A DNA stretch of 64,000 nt from Actinomadura meyerae (lineage in GTDB: Bacteria; Actinomycetota; Actinomycetes; Streptosporangiales; Streptosporangiaceae). The translations under genes were made by a program, and so were the position numbers. Positions within the stretch are counted from its first letter, which is position 1, and each line of letters starts with the position of its first letter. The stretch covers positions 46,008-110,007 of the forward strand of contig NZ_FZOR01000029.1 of the NCBI RefSeq assembly GCF_900188445.1, written 5' to 3'. The notes below the pieces were generated by a model. The model had not been told where the DNA came from. It searched no databases and worked only from the letters and a program-made list of their open reading frames with translations. Shown here piece by piece: positions 9,381 to 17,814 of this stretch.

Positions 9381-10655
9381 TCAGCGCACCGCCAGCGCGG
9401 CGAGGGCGCCGAGGAGCCGGTCGATGTGCTCCTCGCTCGTCCCGATGCCGATACTGGCGCGCACGGCCGCGGCGTCCCCGCCGGCGAGGTGCCGGACGAA
9501 GGGGTGGGCGCAGAACTTCCCGTCCCGGACGCCGATGCCGTGCTCCTCCGACAGCGTAAGCGCCACGTCGCGCGCGTTCCAGCCGTCCACGGTGAACGAC
9601 ACGATCCCGACGCGCGGCGCCCGGCCGCCCCACAGGCTCAGCTCCCGGACGGACGGGATCGCCGCGAGCCCCGCCCGGAGCCGTCCGACGAGGGCCTCCT
9701 CCCGCGCGGCGAGGTCGGGGAAGGACGCGGTGAGCGCCTCGCACGCGGCGGCCAGCGCGATCGCGCCGAGGACGTTCGGCGACCCCGCCTCGTGCCGCTG
9801 CTCGGCCGACGGCGCCCACCGGGTCGTCGCGCCGACCGACGCGCTCGCGCCGCCGCCCTTCAGGTAGGGGTCGGCGGCGCGCAGCCAGTCGGCGCGCCCG
9901 GCGAGCACGCCGGCGCCGAACGGCGCGTACAGCTTGTGGCCGGAGAACGCGGCGTAGTCCAGGCCGAGCGCGGTCATGTCGAGCGGCCGGTGCGGGACGA
10001 GCTGCGCCGCGTCCACCGCGATGCGGGCGCCGTTGCGGTGCGCGACCCGCGCCAGCTCCTCGACCGGCCACAGCTCGCCGGTGACGTTGGACGCGGCGGT
10101 GACGACGAGCAGCCGCGGCCCGACCGGGCACGACCGCAGCGCGCGGTCGGCGGCGGTGATGGCCTCGGCCGGGGTCGCGGGCGCGGGGAGCCGCACGGCG
10201 CGCCGCCACGGCAGTAGCGAGGCGTGGTGCTCGGACTCGAAGACCACGACGCTCGTCCCGGTGGGGACGGCGTGCGCCAGCAGGTTCATGGAGTCGGTGG
10301 TGTTGCGGGTGAACACGACGGCGGAGCGGCGCCACGCGCCGAGGAACGAGCGGACGGTCTCGCGCGCCTCCTCGTACGCGCCCGTCGTGACCTGGGACGC
10401 GTAGCCCGCGCCGCGGTGCACGCTGCTGTAGTACGGCAGCGCGCGGGTGACCGCGTCCTGCACCGCCTCCAGGCAGGGCGCGCTGGCGGCGTAGTCGAGG
10501 TTGGCGTAGGGGACGCGCCGGCCGTCGCGCAGCGGCACCGGGACGTCCGCCCCGATCACGCGCGGGATCCGGCGAACCCGGACACCTTCCGCGGGCGTCT
10601 CATCGTGCGTGATGGGGGCGTGCGTGATGGGGGAGCGGGAGAGCAGCGTGGGCAT
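9381..10655 (-). CDS. Class V aminotransferase (cysteine desulfurase/SufS-like)
   Basis: 424 aa PLP enzyme of fold type I. Key residues visible: FESEHHASLLPW and VTAASNVTGELWPVEEL (cofactor pocket), AVDAAQL (PLP-N1 Asp), SGHKLYAPFG with the Schiff-base Lys (about residue 238), GSPNVLG, and a C-terminal KFCAHPF Cys in the position of the desulfurase nucleophile. The family either desulfurates cysteine or acts on related substrates. The N-terminal 30 residues extend beyond typical SufS, and no sufU/iscU is adjacent, so a dedicated sulfur-metabolism role is likelier than general Fe-S assembly. The ATG at 10655 has GGAAGG about 7 bases upstream, and a SAM-IV riboswitch precedes it, which supports a role in sulfur/methionine economy. 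Confidence 0.85.
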   Translation of the reverse strand: MPTLLSRSPITHAPITHDETPAEGVRVRRIPRVIGADVPVPLRDGRRVPYANLDYAASAPCLEAVQDAVTRALPYYSSVHRGAGYASQVTTGAYEEARETVRSFLGAWRRSAVVFTRNTTDSMNLLAHAVPTGTSVVVFESEHHASLLPWRRAVRLPAPATPAEAITAADRALRSCPVGPRLLVVTAASNVTGELWPVEELARVAHRNGARIAVDAAQLVPHRPLDMTALGLDYAAFSGHKLYAPFGAGVLAGRADWLRAADPYLKGGGASASVGATTRWAPSAEQRHEAGSPNVLGAIALAAACEALTASFPDLAAREEALVGRLRAGLAAIPSVRELSLWGGRAPRVGIVSFTVDGWNARDVALTLSEEHGIGVRDGKFCAHPFVRHLAGGDAAAVRASIGIGTSEEHIDRLLGALAALAVR

Positions 10656-10660
10656 GCCGG

Positions 10661-10815
10661 GACCTTCCGGAGTCAGGGACCCCGGTACAAAGGTCGGGAT
10701 CCGCGCTTGCCGGAACGCGGTAGTGCGTCCGGCCAGGTCCTCACCCGGGGCACCCCATCGCGGACGAAGGGTTGCCGGCCAGCAAGCCGGGGCTTGACGC
10801 TGGCGCTCATGACCT
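10661..10815 (-). promoter_or_regulatory. SAM-IV riboswitch leader of the class V aminotransferase gene
   Basis: On the minus strand the leader reads GGTCATGAGCGCCAGCGTCA, then AGCCCCGGCTTGCTGGCCGG, then CAACCC, GGGGTGCCCCGGGTGAGGAC. This order and the near-invariant AGCCCCGGCTTGCTG, CAACCC and GGTGCCCCGGGTGA blocks match the actinobacterial SAM-IV aptamer as I know it. Downstream, GACCTTTGTACCGG (10695-10682) can pair with CCGGAAGGTC (10670-10661), which contains the GGAAGG Shine-Dalgarno. Inference: SAM binding represses translation by favouring that pairing. Covariance-model scoring was not possible here. Confidence 0.85.
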
Positions 10816-10823
10816 AATGCGGA

Positions 10824-10851
10824 ATTATATGCGGGTCCGTTCGGGGATCAA
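10824..10851 (-). promoter_or_regulatory. Promoter of the SAM-IV-controlled transcript
   Basis: Minus-strand TTGATC (10851-10846) and TATAAT (10829-10824) are separated by 16 bp. This is a near-consensus housekeeping promoter that would start transcription about at 10817, just before the aptamer. It overlaps the ribosome-binding region of the divergent lipoprotein gene. Confidence 0.65.
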
Positions 10852-10866
10852 GCGGGAGGGGATGCG

Positions 10867-11238
10867 ATGCGGTACGGGGTGGCGCGGGCGCTGGCCGGGG
10901 GCGTGATGGTGCTCGGCACCCTGGGCGGGTGCGGGATGCTGGGCGGCAACTCCGACCAGGTGTGCGCCGAGACGAAGAAGGCGTTCCAGCAGTACATCAC
11001 CCAGGTGCGGAGCGTTCCGGCCGCCGAGCCCGCGCGCTGGCGGCAGGCGACCGAGCAGCTCGCCGGACGCGTGGACGGCCTGGCGAAGCAGGCCGACGAC
11101 GACGCGCTGCGCAAGGCGCTGAAGGCGGAGGCGGGCGAGTTGCGCGCCGCGGCCCCCGCCGTCGGCACCGGCGACGTCTCCCGGCTCGACGCCGTGATGC
11201 GGGAGACGCCCGCCAGGATCGGCAAAGCCTGCGACTGA
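10867..11238 (+). CDS. Small secreted lipoprotein
   Basis: 123 aa. Lipoprotein signal peptide ending in the lipobox LGGC (Cys about residue 22), followed by a helical domain with two further cysteines (QVCAETKK near the start, KACD at the very end) that could pair. The helical pattern (KAFQQYITQVRSV... TEQLAGRVDGLAKQADDDALRKAL) resembles small exported four-helix proteins but matches no family I can name. ATG at 10867 has GGGAGGGG 5-6 bases upstream; an ATG five bases earlier is out of frame. It converges on the PBP gene with only 4 bp between the stops. Confidence 0.75.
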   Translation: MRYGVARALAGGVMVLGTLGGCGMLGGNSDQVCAETKKAFQQYITQVRSVPAAEPARWRQATEQLAGRVDGLAKQADDDALRKALKAEAGELRAAAPAVGTGDVSRLDAVMRETPARIGKACD

Positions 11239-11242
11239 CGGC

Positions 11243-13942
11243 TCAGCCGCGCCCGCCGCCTCCGCCGCCGTCGCCGGGACCGCCGCCGCCTCCGTCGTTC
11301 CCGCCGCCGCCGTCGCCGCCTCCGTCACCTCCGTCGCCGTCGCCGGGACCGCCGCCGTCTCCGCCGCCCCCGCCGTCCGGGGGCTGGATGATGGTCGGCA
11401 GACCGGTCGGCGGCGTCGGGCGCTCGGGCTCTTCCGTCGGCGGCCTCGAGTCGGACGGACCGGAGGTGCGGGGCGGCCGCCCCTCGCCCGGTCCGGTCGG
11501 CCGCGACGGCAGGCCGCCGCCGGTGCCGGGCCGCATTGACGGCGACCCGAACGACTCGGGCTCGTAGTCCTTGATGTCGACGGCGTCGGTCATGTACGTG
11601 CGCCAGATCTGCGCGGGCAGTTGCCCGCCGTACGCCCCGTAGCCGGGGATGTTCAGCGGCTTGCCATCGCTGCGGAACATCGCGACCGACGTCGCCATCT
11701 GCGGGATGAACCCGTTGAACCAGATCGCCTTGCCCTTGTCGGTCGTGCCGGTCTTGCCCGCGACGTCGCGCCCGTCGGGGAGCTGGGCGCCCGTCCCGGT
11801 GCCGCCCTCGACGACCTTCTGCATCGCGTACGTCGCGTCCCGCGCGTTCTGCGCGCTGAGCGCCCGCTTGCCCTTCTCGGTGAACGTGCGCTTGTGGTCC
11901 TCGTTGTCGGTGACGGACTTCACCACGAACGGCGCCCGGTACACGCCCTCGGACGCGAAGGTCGAGAACACCCCCGCCTGCTGGACGGGGTGCAGCGACA
12001 CGATCCCGAGCGGGAACGTCGCCGCGTTCCGCTGCTCCTTGGTCATCTGGCTCGCCGGGATGCCCATCTTCTCGGCCATCTCCGCGATCTTCTCGGTGCC
12101 GATGTCCTGGCCGAGGTTCACGTACGCGGTGTTGATCGAGTTCTGGGTGGCGGTGACGAGGTTCACCGTCCCGAAGCTCTGGTTGCTGTCGTTGTGGATG
12201 GACGACCCCGCGAACGTCTGCGGGGAGCTGCCGTCGTAGGTGGAGGTGAGCGACCGGCCGTCCTCCAGCGCGGCGGCCAGCGCGATCGGCTTGAACCCGG
12301 ACCCGGCCTGCGCCCAGTCGCCGAAGGCGCTGCTCAGCGCCTCCTCCAGGTAGCCGCGGCCGCCGTAGAACGCGAGCACCTGCCCGGTGGCCGGGTCGAC
12401 CGACACCGCCCCGGTGCGGATCTTCTTGCTCATCCCGTCGGGCGCGTTCTGGTTGACGGCCCGCTTCATCGCGTCCATCAGCCGCTTGTCGAACGTCGTG
12501 GTGATCTTCAGCCCGCTGCGGTTGATCTCGTCCTCGCTGTAGCCGCGGCGCTCGGTGAGCTCCTTCTTGGCCACGTTGACCATGTAGCCGCGCTGGCCCT
12601 TGAGGACGTCGGTGATCTTCTGCTTGACCGGGGCCGGGAACTTCATCGCGGCCGCGTCCGCGGAGGTGAGGTACCCGTCCCGCACCATGTTGCCGAGGAC
12701 GGAGCGCCAGCGCTGCTCGGCGGCGGTGCGCTGGGCGCCGGCCGGGTCGGCGAAGTTGCTCGGCTGCTGGATCGCCGCGGCGAGGTAGGCGCCCTCGGCG
12801 GGCGTCAGCGCGGAGACGTCCTTGCCGTAGTAGGCGTGCGCGGCGGCCTGCACCCCGTAGGCGTTGCGCCCGAAGTAGATCGTGTTGAGGTACTGCTCCA
12901 GGATCCAGTCCTTGGGCTTCTCCCGGTCGACCTTCAGCGCGACCATGATCTCTTTGAGCTTGCGGGTGACCGAGCGCTCCTTGCCGATGCCGCCGTAGTA
13001 GTTGCGGACCATCTGCTGCGTGATCGTGGACCCGCCCTGCAGTTGCTGCCCCGTCACGGTCGACCAGAACGCCCGCGTCGTGCCCTGTACCGAGATCCCG
13101 GGGTCGTCGTAGAAGCTGCCGTTCTCGGCGGCGATGACCGCGTTGCGGGTGCTCTCCGGGATCTGGGCGAGCTTGACCGCGTCCCGGTTGACGCCGGTCT
13201 TCGCGATCACGGTCTTGCCGTCGGCGTAGTAGAACGTCGGCCCCTGCGCGATCGCCTTCTCCTGCGGGGACGGGACCGGGGTGAGCAGGTAGGCGACGCC
13301 GAACGCGGCGACGCAGAACCCGATCAACCCGAGCAGCAGGAACAGCGTCCGGCGCATGATGCGGGCCTTGCGGCTGCGCGGGCCCCTGCCGCCGCGGCCC
13401 CCGCGTCCTCCACCGCCGCCGCTTCCGGGCGGCGGCGGACCTGCGGGCTTGGACGAGGCGGCGGGCATGCTCTCGGTATCACCGCCGGCCGGCGCCCCGA
13501 CACCGGCGGACGCCGATTCGGTCGCGGGATCGTCCGGTTCGCCGGTTAGGTCGTCCGATTCGTCCCCGGCCGTCTCACCGCCCTCTCCCGGGCCGCCTTC
13601 CCGCGCGTCTTCGGAGCCGCCTTCGGAGGCGCCTTCCGGGTCGCCTTCGGGGGCGTCTTCGGGGGCGTCTTCCGGGGGGTCTTCGGGGGCGCGCTCCGCA
13701 GCCGCGGATTCGGCCGCGTCGTCGCCCGAGTCATCCGATTCGAGGGCCTTATCGCCGTTCTGAGATATGCCGTCCGCACCGGACAATTCGGCGTCCTCGG
13801 CGGATTCCCCGGCCTGCGCGGTCAGCGTCGCCGCCGCCGGACCGTCCTGGTCGGCCGGTGTCCCGGCCTCGGTGCCCTGCCGGTCCACCTCGGCGGCCCC
13901 GGCGGGCGCGACGCCCTCCGGGGCCTTTTCGCTGTCGCTCAC
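11243..13942 (-). CDS. Class A penicillin-binding protein (glycosyltransferase GT51 + transpeptidase)
   Basis: 899 aa. The acidic, low-complexity cytoplasmic N terminus (about 195 residues of EDAPEDAPEGDPEGASEGG type, then a GGRGGRGPRSRK basic patch) leads to one TM helix (LFLLLGLIGFCVAAFGVAYLL). The GT51 domain shows AAENGSFYDDPG, GGSTITQQMVRNYY and EQYLNTIYFGRNAYGVQAAA. The transpeptidase domain has the acyl-Ser motif SGFK (about residue 548), SIN in TQNSINTAYVN and KTGTTD. The C-terminal 100 residues are Pro/Arg then Gly/Asp-rich. It polymerises and cross-links peptidoglycan at the outer face of the membrane. GTG at 13942 follows a GGGGGG stretch. Such PBP1A/PonA-type proteins usually carry PASTA or disordered tails; this one has the latter. 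Confidence 0.93.
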   Translation of the reverse strand: MSDSEKAPEGVAPAGAAEVDRQGTEAGTPADQDGPAAATLTAQAGESAEDAELSGADGISQNGDKALESDDSGDDAAESAAAERAPEDPPEDAPEDAPEGDPEGASEGGSEDAREGGPGEGGETAGDESDDLTGEPDDPATESASAGVGAPAGGDTESMPAASSKPAGPPPPGSGGGGGRGGRGGRGPRSRKARIMRRTLFLLLGLIGFCVAAFGVAYLLTPVPSPQEKAIAQGPTFYYADGKTVIAKTGVNRDAVKLAQIPESTRNAVIAAENGSFYDDPGISVQGTTRAFWSTVTGQQLQGGSTITQQMVRNYYGGIGKERSVTRKLKEIMVALKVDREKPKDWILEQYLNTIYFGRNAYGVQAAAHAYYGKDVSALTPAEGAYLAAAIQQPSNFADPAGAQRTAAEQRWRSVLGNMVRDGYLTSADAAAMKFPAPVKQKITDVLKGQRGYMVNVAKKELTERRGYSEDEINRSGLKITTTFDKRLMDAMKRAVNQNAPDGMSKKIRTGAVSVDPATGQVLAFYGGRGYLEEALSSAFGDWAQAGSGFKPIALAAALEDGRSLTSTYDGSSPQTFAGSSIHNDSNQSFGTVNLVTATQNSINTAYVNLGQDIGTEKIAEMAEKMGIPASQMTKEQRNAATFPLGIVSLHPVQQAGVFSTFASEGVYRAPFVVKSVTDNEDHKRTFTEKGKRALSAQNARDATYAMQKVVEGGTGTGAQLPDGRDVAGKTGTTDKGKAIWFNGFIPQMATSVAMFRSDGKPLNIPGYGAYGGQLPAQIWRTYMTDAVDIKDYEPESFGSPSMRPGTGGGLPSRPTGPGEGRPPRTSGPSDSRPPTEEPERPTPPTGLPTIIQPPDGGGGGDGGGPGDGDGGDGGGDGGGGNDGGGGGPGDGGGGGGRG

Positions 13943-14131
13943 AAGCCCCCCGTGATTAATGCGTTACCGACGATACCTGAGGGGATCCGTGCGCCGGACG
14001 TGCAATGCGCGACCCGGGGCCTCCCGATAGGAGGACGGGCAATCCGCGCCGCAGGTTGTCGTGACGGGCGTCGCAATGCGCTTTTTCCCGCGACCTCCCG
14101 CGACGTCTCGCGAGTTCCCCGCAACGCGGAG

Positions 14132-14161
14132 CGGCGGGGGCCCGTACCGGGCGCCCCGCCG
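14132..14161 (-). terminator. GC hairpin downstream of the FKBP gene
   Basis: cggcgggggcccg (14132-14144) pairs with the complementary cgggcgccccgccg (14148-14161) with one mismatch, about 24 bases past the FKBP stop. It probably ends that transcript before the PBP gene. The remaining bases of 13943-14184 show no gene. Confidence 0.5.
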
Positions 14162-14184
14162 CCGTCACACCGCCCGCGCGGGCG

Positions 14185-15336
14185 CTACTTCTGGATCTTG
14201 GCGAGGATGTCCACGACGAACACCAGGGTGTCATCGCCCTTGATCTTGGGCGGGCTGCCCTGCTTGCCGTAGCCCTCCGCCGGCGGCAGGACGAGCAGCA
14301 CGCGGCTGCCGACCTTCGCGCCGGTGAGGCCCTTGTCGAAGCCGGGGATGGTCGCCCCGGTGCCGATCGGGAAGTTGGCGGGCTGCTTGTTGTCCCAGCT
14401 GGAGTCGAACTTGTCGCCGCTCTTCCAGATCTTGCCGACGTAGTTCACGACCGCGTCGTCGCCCTTGGCGAGCGCCGGGCCGGTGCCCTCGACGAGCGTC
14501 TTGACCTGGAGCTTGCCCGGCGCGTCGGCGTCCGGGATCGTGATCTTGGGCTCCTTGGCGCCCTGGTCGGCGACCTTCGGCAGGTTCTTGTCGTCCAGCT
14601 TCTTGGCGGTGCCCTCCGGCTTCGGGTCCTTCGGGACGGCGGCCTGGATGTCCATGACGAACACCACCGCGTCCTTGTCGGTGATCTGCTGCGGGCTCAG
14701 CTGGCTGAGGTCCTTGGACGGCGGGAGCTGGAGCACGACCCGGCTGCCGACCGTCTGGCCGACCAGGTTCTTGTCGATCTCCTTCAGGCCGCTCTTGCCG
14801 ATGACGAGGGGCCGCGGGCCGCTCGGCTGCTGGGCCTGCTGCTCGTAGGTGGAGCTGACCTTCTCGCTGGTGCTCTTGACGCGCGAGTTCTCCTCGTCCT
14901 TGTCCTTGGACCACTTGTAGGTGGCGAACTGGACGTAGACGGTGTCGCCGTCGGCGACCGCGCGGCCGCTGCCCTTGATCGGGTTGGTGATCTTCACGCT
15001 GGAGACGGGCGCGAGCTTGGTGGGGATCTCGACCTTGGGCTCGGCGGCGAACTTGCCGGTCACCTCGATCACCGGGTCGGGGCGGTTGACCCACCAGTAC
15101 ACGCCGCCGGTGATCGCCAGCGCGGCCACCACGATCCCCGCGATCATCATGATCCGCCGCTTGCGCGCCTGCTTGGCGGTCAGCGCGGACGGGGCGGACG
15201 GCCGGTTCAGCCCGCTGCCCCGCCCGGCGCTGATGCCGTGCGGGGTGAACTCGGGGCTGCGGATGCTCTGGGCGTTCGGGATCTTCGCCTTCGCCTTGAC
15301 CGCCGGCTTGCCCCGGGGCTTGTCATCCTCGGACAT
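14185..15336 (-). CDS. Membrane-anchored FKBP-type peptidyl-prolyl isomerase with two FKBP domains
   Basis: 383 aa. A basic cytoplasmic N terminus (KAKAKIPNAQSI... KQARKRRI) precedes one TM helix (MMIAGIVVAALAITGGVYW, about 62-82). Two FKBP modules lie outside the membrane. The first (about 105-235; VADGDTVYVQF, LPPSKDLSQL) is divergent. The second (about 275-383) is canonical with DDAVVNYVGKIWKSGDKFDSSW, IPGFDKGLTGAKVGSRVLLVLPPAEGYG and TLVFVVDIL. The active-site aromatic set (Y, F, D, W-equivalent, F) is conserved only in the second. Predicted to fold exported proteins. The neighbouring PBP suggests an envelope context but not a shared operon (242 bp plus a hairpin). Confidence 0.9.
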   Translation of the reverse strand: MSEDDKPRGKPAVKAKAKIPNAQSIRSPEFTPHGISAGRGSGLNRPSAPSALTAKQARKRRIMMIAGIVVAALAITGGVYWWVNRPDPVIEVTGKFAAEPKVEIPTKLAPVSSVKITNPIKGSGRAVADGDTVYVQFATYKWSKDKDEENSRVKSTSEKVSSTYEQQAQQPSGPRPLVIGKSGLKEIDKNLVGQTVGSRVVLQLPPSKDLSQLSPQQITDKDAVVFVMDIQAAVPKDPKPEGTAKKLDDKNLPKVADQGAKEPKITIPDADAPGKLQVKTLVEGTGPALAKGDDAVVNYVGKIWKSGDKFDSSWDNKQPANFPIGTGATIPGFDKGLTGAKVGSRVLLVLPPAEGYGKQGSPPKIKGDDTLVFVVDILAKIQK

Positions 15337-15551
15337 GGTTCCTCACTTGCTCCGGGTTCGACGACATCACGAACGTGACCACCCTTCCAGGGCCGGGCTA
15401 AGCGCAGCGTGAAAACCGTGCAAAGGAGGCCGACCCGCAATCTACCGGGTCACGCGTGGATCATGGTGCCGTCCGGCAGGGGACTGGAGAAGCCGCCAGG
15501 ATATCCCCGCCGGGGCGATGACTCACGTCCTCCGGATGGCAGGCTGGTGGA

Positions 15552-16370
15552 ATGCGCCTCGCGACGTGGAACGTCAACTCGGTGAAGGCCCGGCTGCCGC
15601 GCCTTCTGGCCTGGCTGGAAGAGACGGAACCGGACGTCGTCTGCCTGCAGGAGACCAAGTGCCGCGCCGACCAGTTCCCGTCCGGGGACGTCGCGGAACT
15701 CGGCTATGCCACCGCCGCGCACGGCGACGGCCGGTGGAACGGCGTCGCGGTCCTTTCCCGGGTGGGCATCGAGGACATCTCCAACGGATTTCCCGGCGAG
15801 CCCGTCTACGAGGGCGAGCCGGACCCCCAGGTGAAGCTGGCGGAGCCCGTCCTCCTCGCGCCGGAGGCCCGCGCGATCGGCGCGACATGCGGCGGTATAA
15901 GGGTCTGGTCGCTGTACGCGCCGAACGGGCGCACTCCGGAGTCGGCCCACTACCGCTACAAACTCGAATGGTTCGCGGCCCTGCGTGACGCGCTGGCCGA
16001 CGAACTGTCGGCGGGTACGCCGCTGATGGCGACCGGCGACTACAACGTGGCCCCCACCGACGACGACGTCTGGGACCCGTCCGTCTTCGTCGGCTCCACC
16101 CATGTCACGCCCGCCGAACGGCAGGCGCTGGCCGAACTCCGCGAGCTGGGCCTGCACGACGTGGTACCCACCCCGATGAAGGGCCCGCACCCTTATACCT
16201 ACTGGGACTACCGGGCCGGCGCCTTCCACAAGAACCTCGGTATGCGCATCGACCTCGTCTACGGGAACGACGCCTTCGCGGGGCGGGTCAAGTCCGCCTA
16301 TGTCGACCGCGAGGCCCGCAAGGGGAAGGGGCCGTCCGACCACGCCCCGATCGTGGTCGACCTGGACTGA
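15552..16370 (+). CDS. xthA: Exodeoxyribonuclease III / AP endonuclease
   Basis: 272 aa, full family length. Endonuclease/exonuclease/phosphatase fold with the metal ligand Glu in LQETKC (about residue 38), the catalytic YAPNG segment (Tyr, about 122), GDYNVAP with Asp/Asn, HTYWDY-like YTYWDY, RIDLVY and the terminal SDHAP Asp-His pair. It cleaves the backbone 5' to abasic sites and degrades the 3' strand of duplex DNA in base-excision repair. ATG at 15552; GGTGG immediately upstream is a weak ribosome site. It is transcribed divergently from the FKBP gene and converges on a methyltransferase. Confidence 0.95.
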   Translation: MRLATWNVNSVKARLPRLLAWLEETEPDVVCLQETKCRADQFPSGDVAELGYATAAHGDGRWNGVAVLSRVGIEDISNGFPGEPVYEGEPDPQVKLAEPVLLAPEARAIGATCGGIRVWSLYAPNGRTPESAHYRYKLEWFAALRDALADELSAGTPLMATGDYNVAPTDDDVWDPSVFVGSTHVTPAERQALAELRELGLHDVVPTPMKGPHPYTYWDYRAGAFHKNLGMRIDLVYGNDAFAGRVKSAYVDREARKGKGPSDHAPIVVDLD

Positions 16371-16410
16371 CGCGTGGGCCGGCCGACGAGCGGGCCCGGC
16401 CGGGGCGGGG

Positions 16411-17010
16411 TCAGCCGGGGCGGGGTCGGCCGGGGAAGCGGGCGAGGATGCGGCGCTTGCGGGTGGCCGGGTCGTCGGCCTGGTCGAGGACGGTGCAGCC
16501 GTCCGGCAGCATCGCCGCGGGCTCGCCGGGCGCGAGGCACCATTCGGCGGGCATGCCCGGCCGGTCGACGCGGGCGTCCTCGGTGAACGCCTCCCAGCCG
16601 AGCAGCCCGCCGGGTAGGACGGCCCCGGCCGCGCGCCCGAACACGGCGCGGTCCCAAAAGCCCGTGCACAGGACGAGCGCGTAGCCGTGCGGCGGCCGCC
16701 ACGTTCCGAGGTCGGCCTGGACGAGGGTGATCAGCGCGTCGAGGCCGCGCCGCCGGGCCTCCGCGCCGAGCCGGCCGAGCGCGACCTCGGAGATGTCGAC
16801 GGCCGTGACCCGCTGCCCGGCCCCGGCCGCCCGCAGCGCGCTGCCGGACGGCCCCGACGCCAGGTCGAGCACCGGCCCGTCCGGCATCGGCAGCGCCAGC
16901 GCCCGCTCCGCCAGCGGATGGGGCGGCGACAGGGCCGGGGCGTCGCCGTACTTGCCGTTCCAGCGGAGCCGGTCGGGATGTTCGGCGAGGTCAGCGGGCA
17001 CGTCGTCCAT
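16411..17010 (-). CDS. Small SAM-dependent methyltransferase
   Basis: 199 aa class I methyltransferase. The SAM-binding motif I appears as VLDLASGPSG (about 47-56), motif II as VTAVDISEVALGRL, and a post-I region YALVLCTGFWDRAVF. The acidic end of strand 2 (AVDIS) binds the ribose hydroxyls. The short length and lack of a substrate-recognition domain resemble TehB/tellurite-resistance-like and thiopurine-methyltransferase-like proteins; the substrate is unknown. Only 9 bp separate it from the upstream methyltransferase, so the two are probably co-transcribed. Confidence 0.82.
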   Translation of the reverse strand: MDDVPADLAEHPDRLRWNGKYGDAPALSPPHPLAERALALPMPDGPVLDLASGPSGSALRAAGAGQRVTAVDISEVALGRLGAEARRRGLDALITLVQADLGTWRPPHGYALVLCTGFWDRAVFGRAAGAVLPGGLLGWEAFTEDARVDRPGMPAEWCLAPGEPAAMLPDGCTVLDQADDPATRKRRILARFPGRPRPG

Positions 17011-17019
17011 GCGGCGACT

Positions 17020-17775
17020 CTAGCGGCGCTCCGCGATCAGGAGCATGAACATCGCCGTGGGGAAGCCCTTGCGCCACCACGGGTCGTCCCGGAGCTGCTC
17101 CGGCGTGGGGTGCGGTTCGCGCAGGTCCGCGATGACGAATCCGGCGTCTCGGAGCGTTCCAGCGTAGTACTCCAGCGGCCGGAGCCAGCTCGTGATGAGC
17201 GAAGGGGACTCCAGGCCGTCCACCAGGAAGCGCTGGTCGATGCCGCGGGACGCGAAGTACTGCGTCGCCGGGACGCTGTTCATCGCGCCCTGCTCGGAGT
17301 TCTCCACGTAGAAGCAGGGATGCAGCGTCAGCAGGACCAGCCGCCCGCCGCTCTTCAGCACCCGCGCGAACTCCCCGATCGCGGGCGCCGGGTCGTGCAG
17401 GTGGCTGAACAGGTGGTTGCACACGACGAGGTCGTACTCGCCGTCCGCCATGGGGAGGTCCTCGACGCCCGCCCGGGTGAACGTCGCGCCGGGGGACGGG
17501 TGGGACGCCGCCGCGTCGATGAGGCCCTGCGCGGCGTCCACCCCGGTCACCTCGGCGCCCATCGACGCGAGCGTGCGCGACAGGTAGCCCTCGCCGCACC
17601 CCGCGTCCAGGATCCGCAGGCCCGCGCACGGCCCGACGGCGTCGAGGACGGCGGCGTCGGTCAGCTCCGTCCGGTACCGGTCGCGGCCCTCCCTGATGAC
17701 CTTTACCCAGTACTGCGCGTTGGCCTCCCACCGCGCGCGCGTCAGATTCGCGATGGCCTGCGCCGAGTCCTCCAC
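17020..17775 (-). CDS. Class I SAM-dependent methyltransferase (UbiE/Coq5-like)
   Basis: 251 aa. Motif I is LRILDAGCGEGYLSRTLA (about 52-69), motif II EVTGVDAAQGLID, motif III YDLVVCNHLFSHLHDP, and the post-III strand LKSGGRLVLLTLHPCFY. The C-terminal LREPHPTPEQLRDDPWW segment is typical of uncharacterised actinobacterial small-molecule methyltransferases. GTG at 17775 is preceded by GGGGAG. The gene lies between an HTH protein and a second methyltransferase on the same strand. The three may form a small operon, but no substrate can be inferred. Confidence 0.85.
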   Translation of the reverse strand: MEDSAQAIANLTRARWEANAQYWVKVIREGRDRYRTELTDAAVLDAVGPCAGLRILDAGCGEGYLSRTLASMGAEVTGVDAAQGLIDAAASHPSPGATFTRAGVEDLPMADGEYDLVVCNHLFSHLHDPAPAIGEFARVLKSGGRLVLLTLHPCFYVENSEQGAMNSVPATQYFASRGIDQRFLVDGLESPSLITSWLRPLEYYAGTLRDAGFVIADLREPHPTPEQLRDDPWWRKGFPTAMFMLLIAERR

Positions 17776-17814
17776 CGGCTCCCCATTTCGTCGTGCGTTC
17801 GTGTCACGTCCGGT

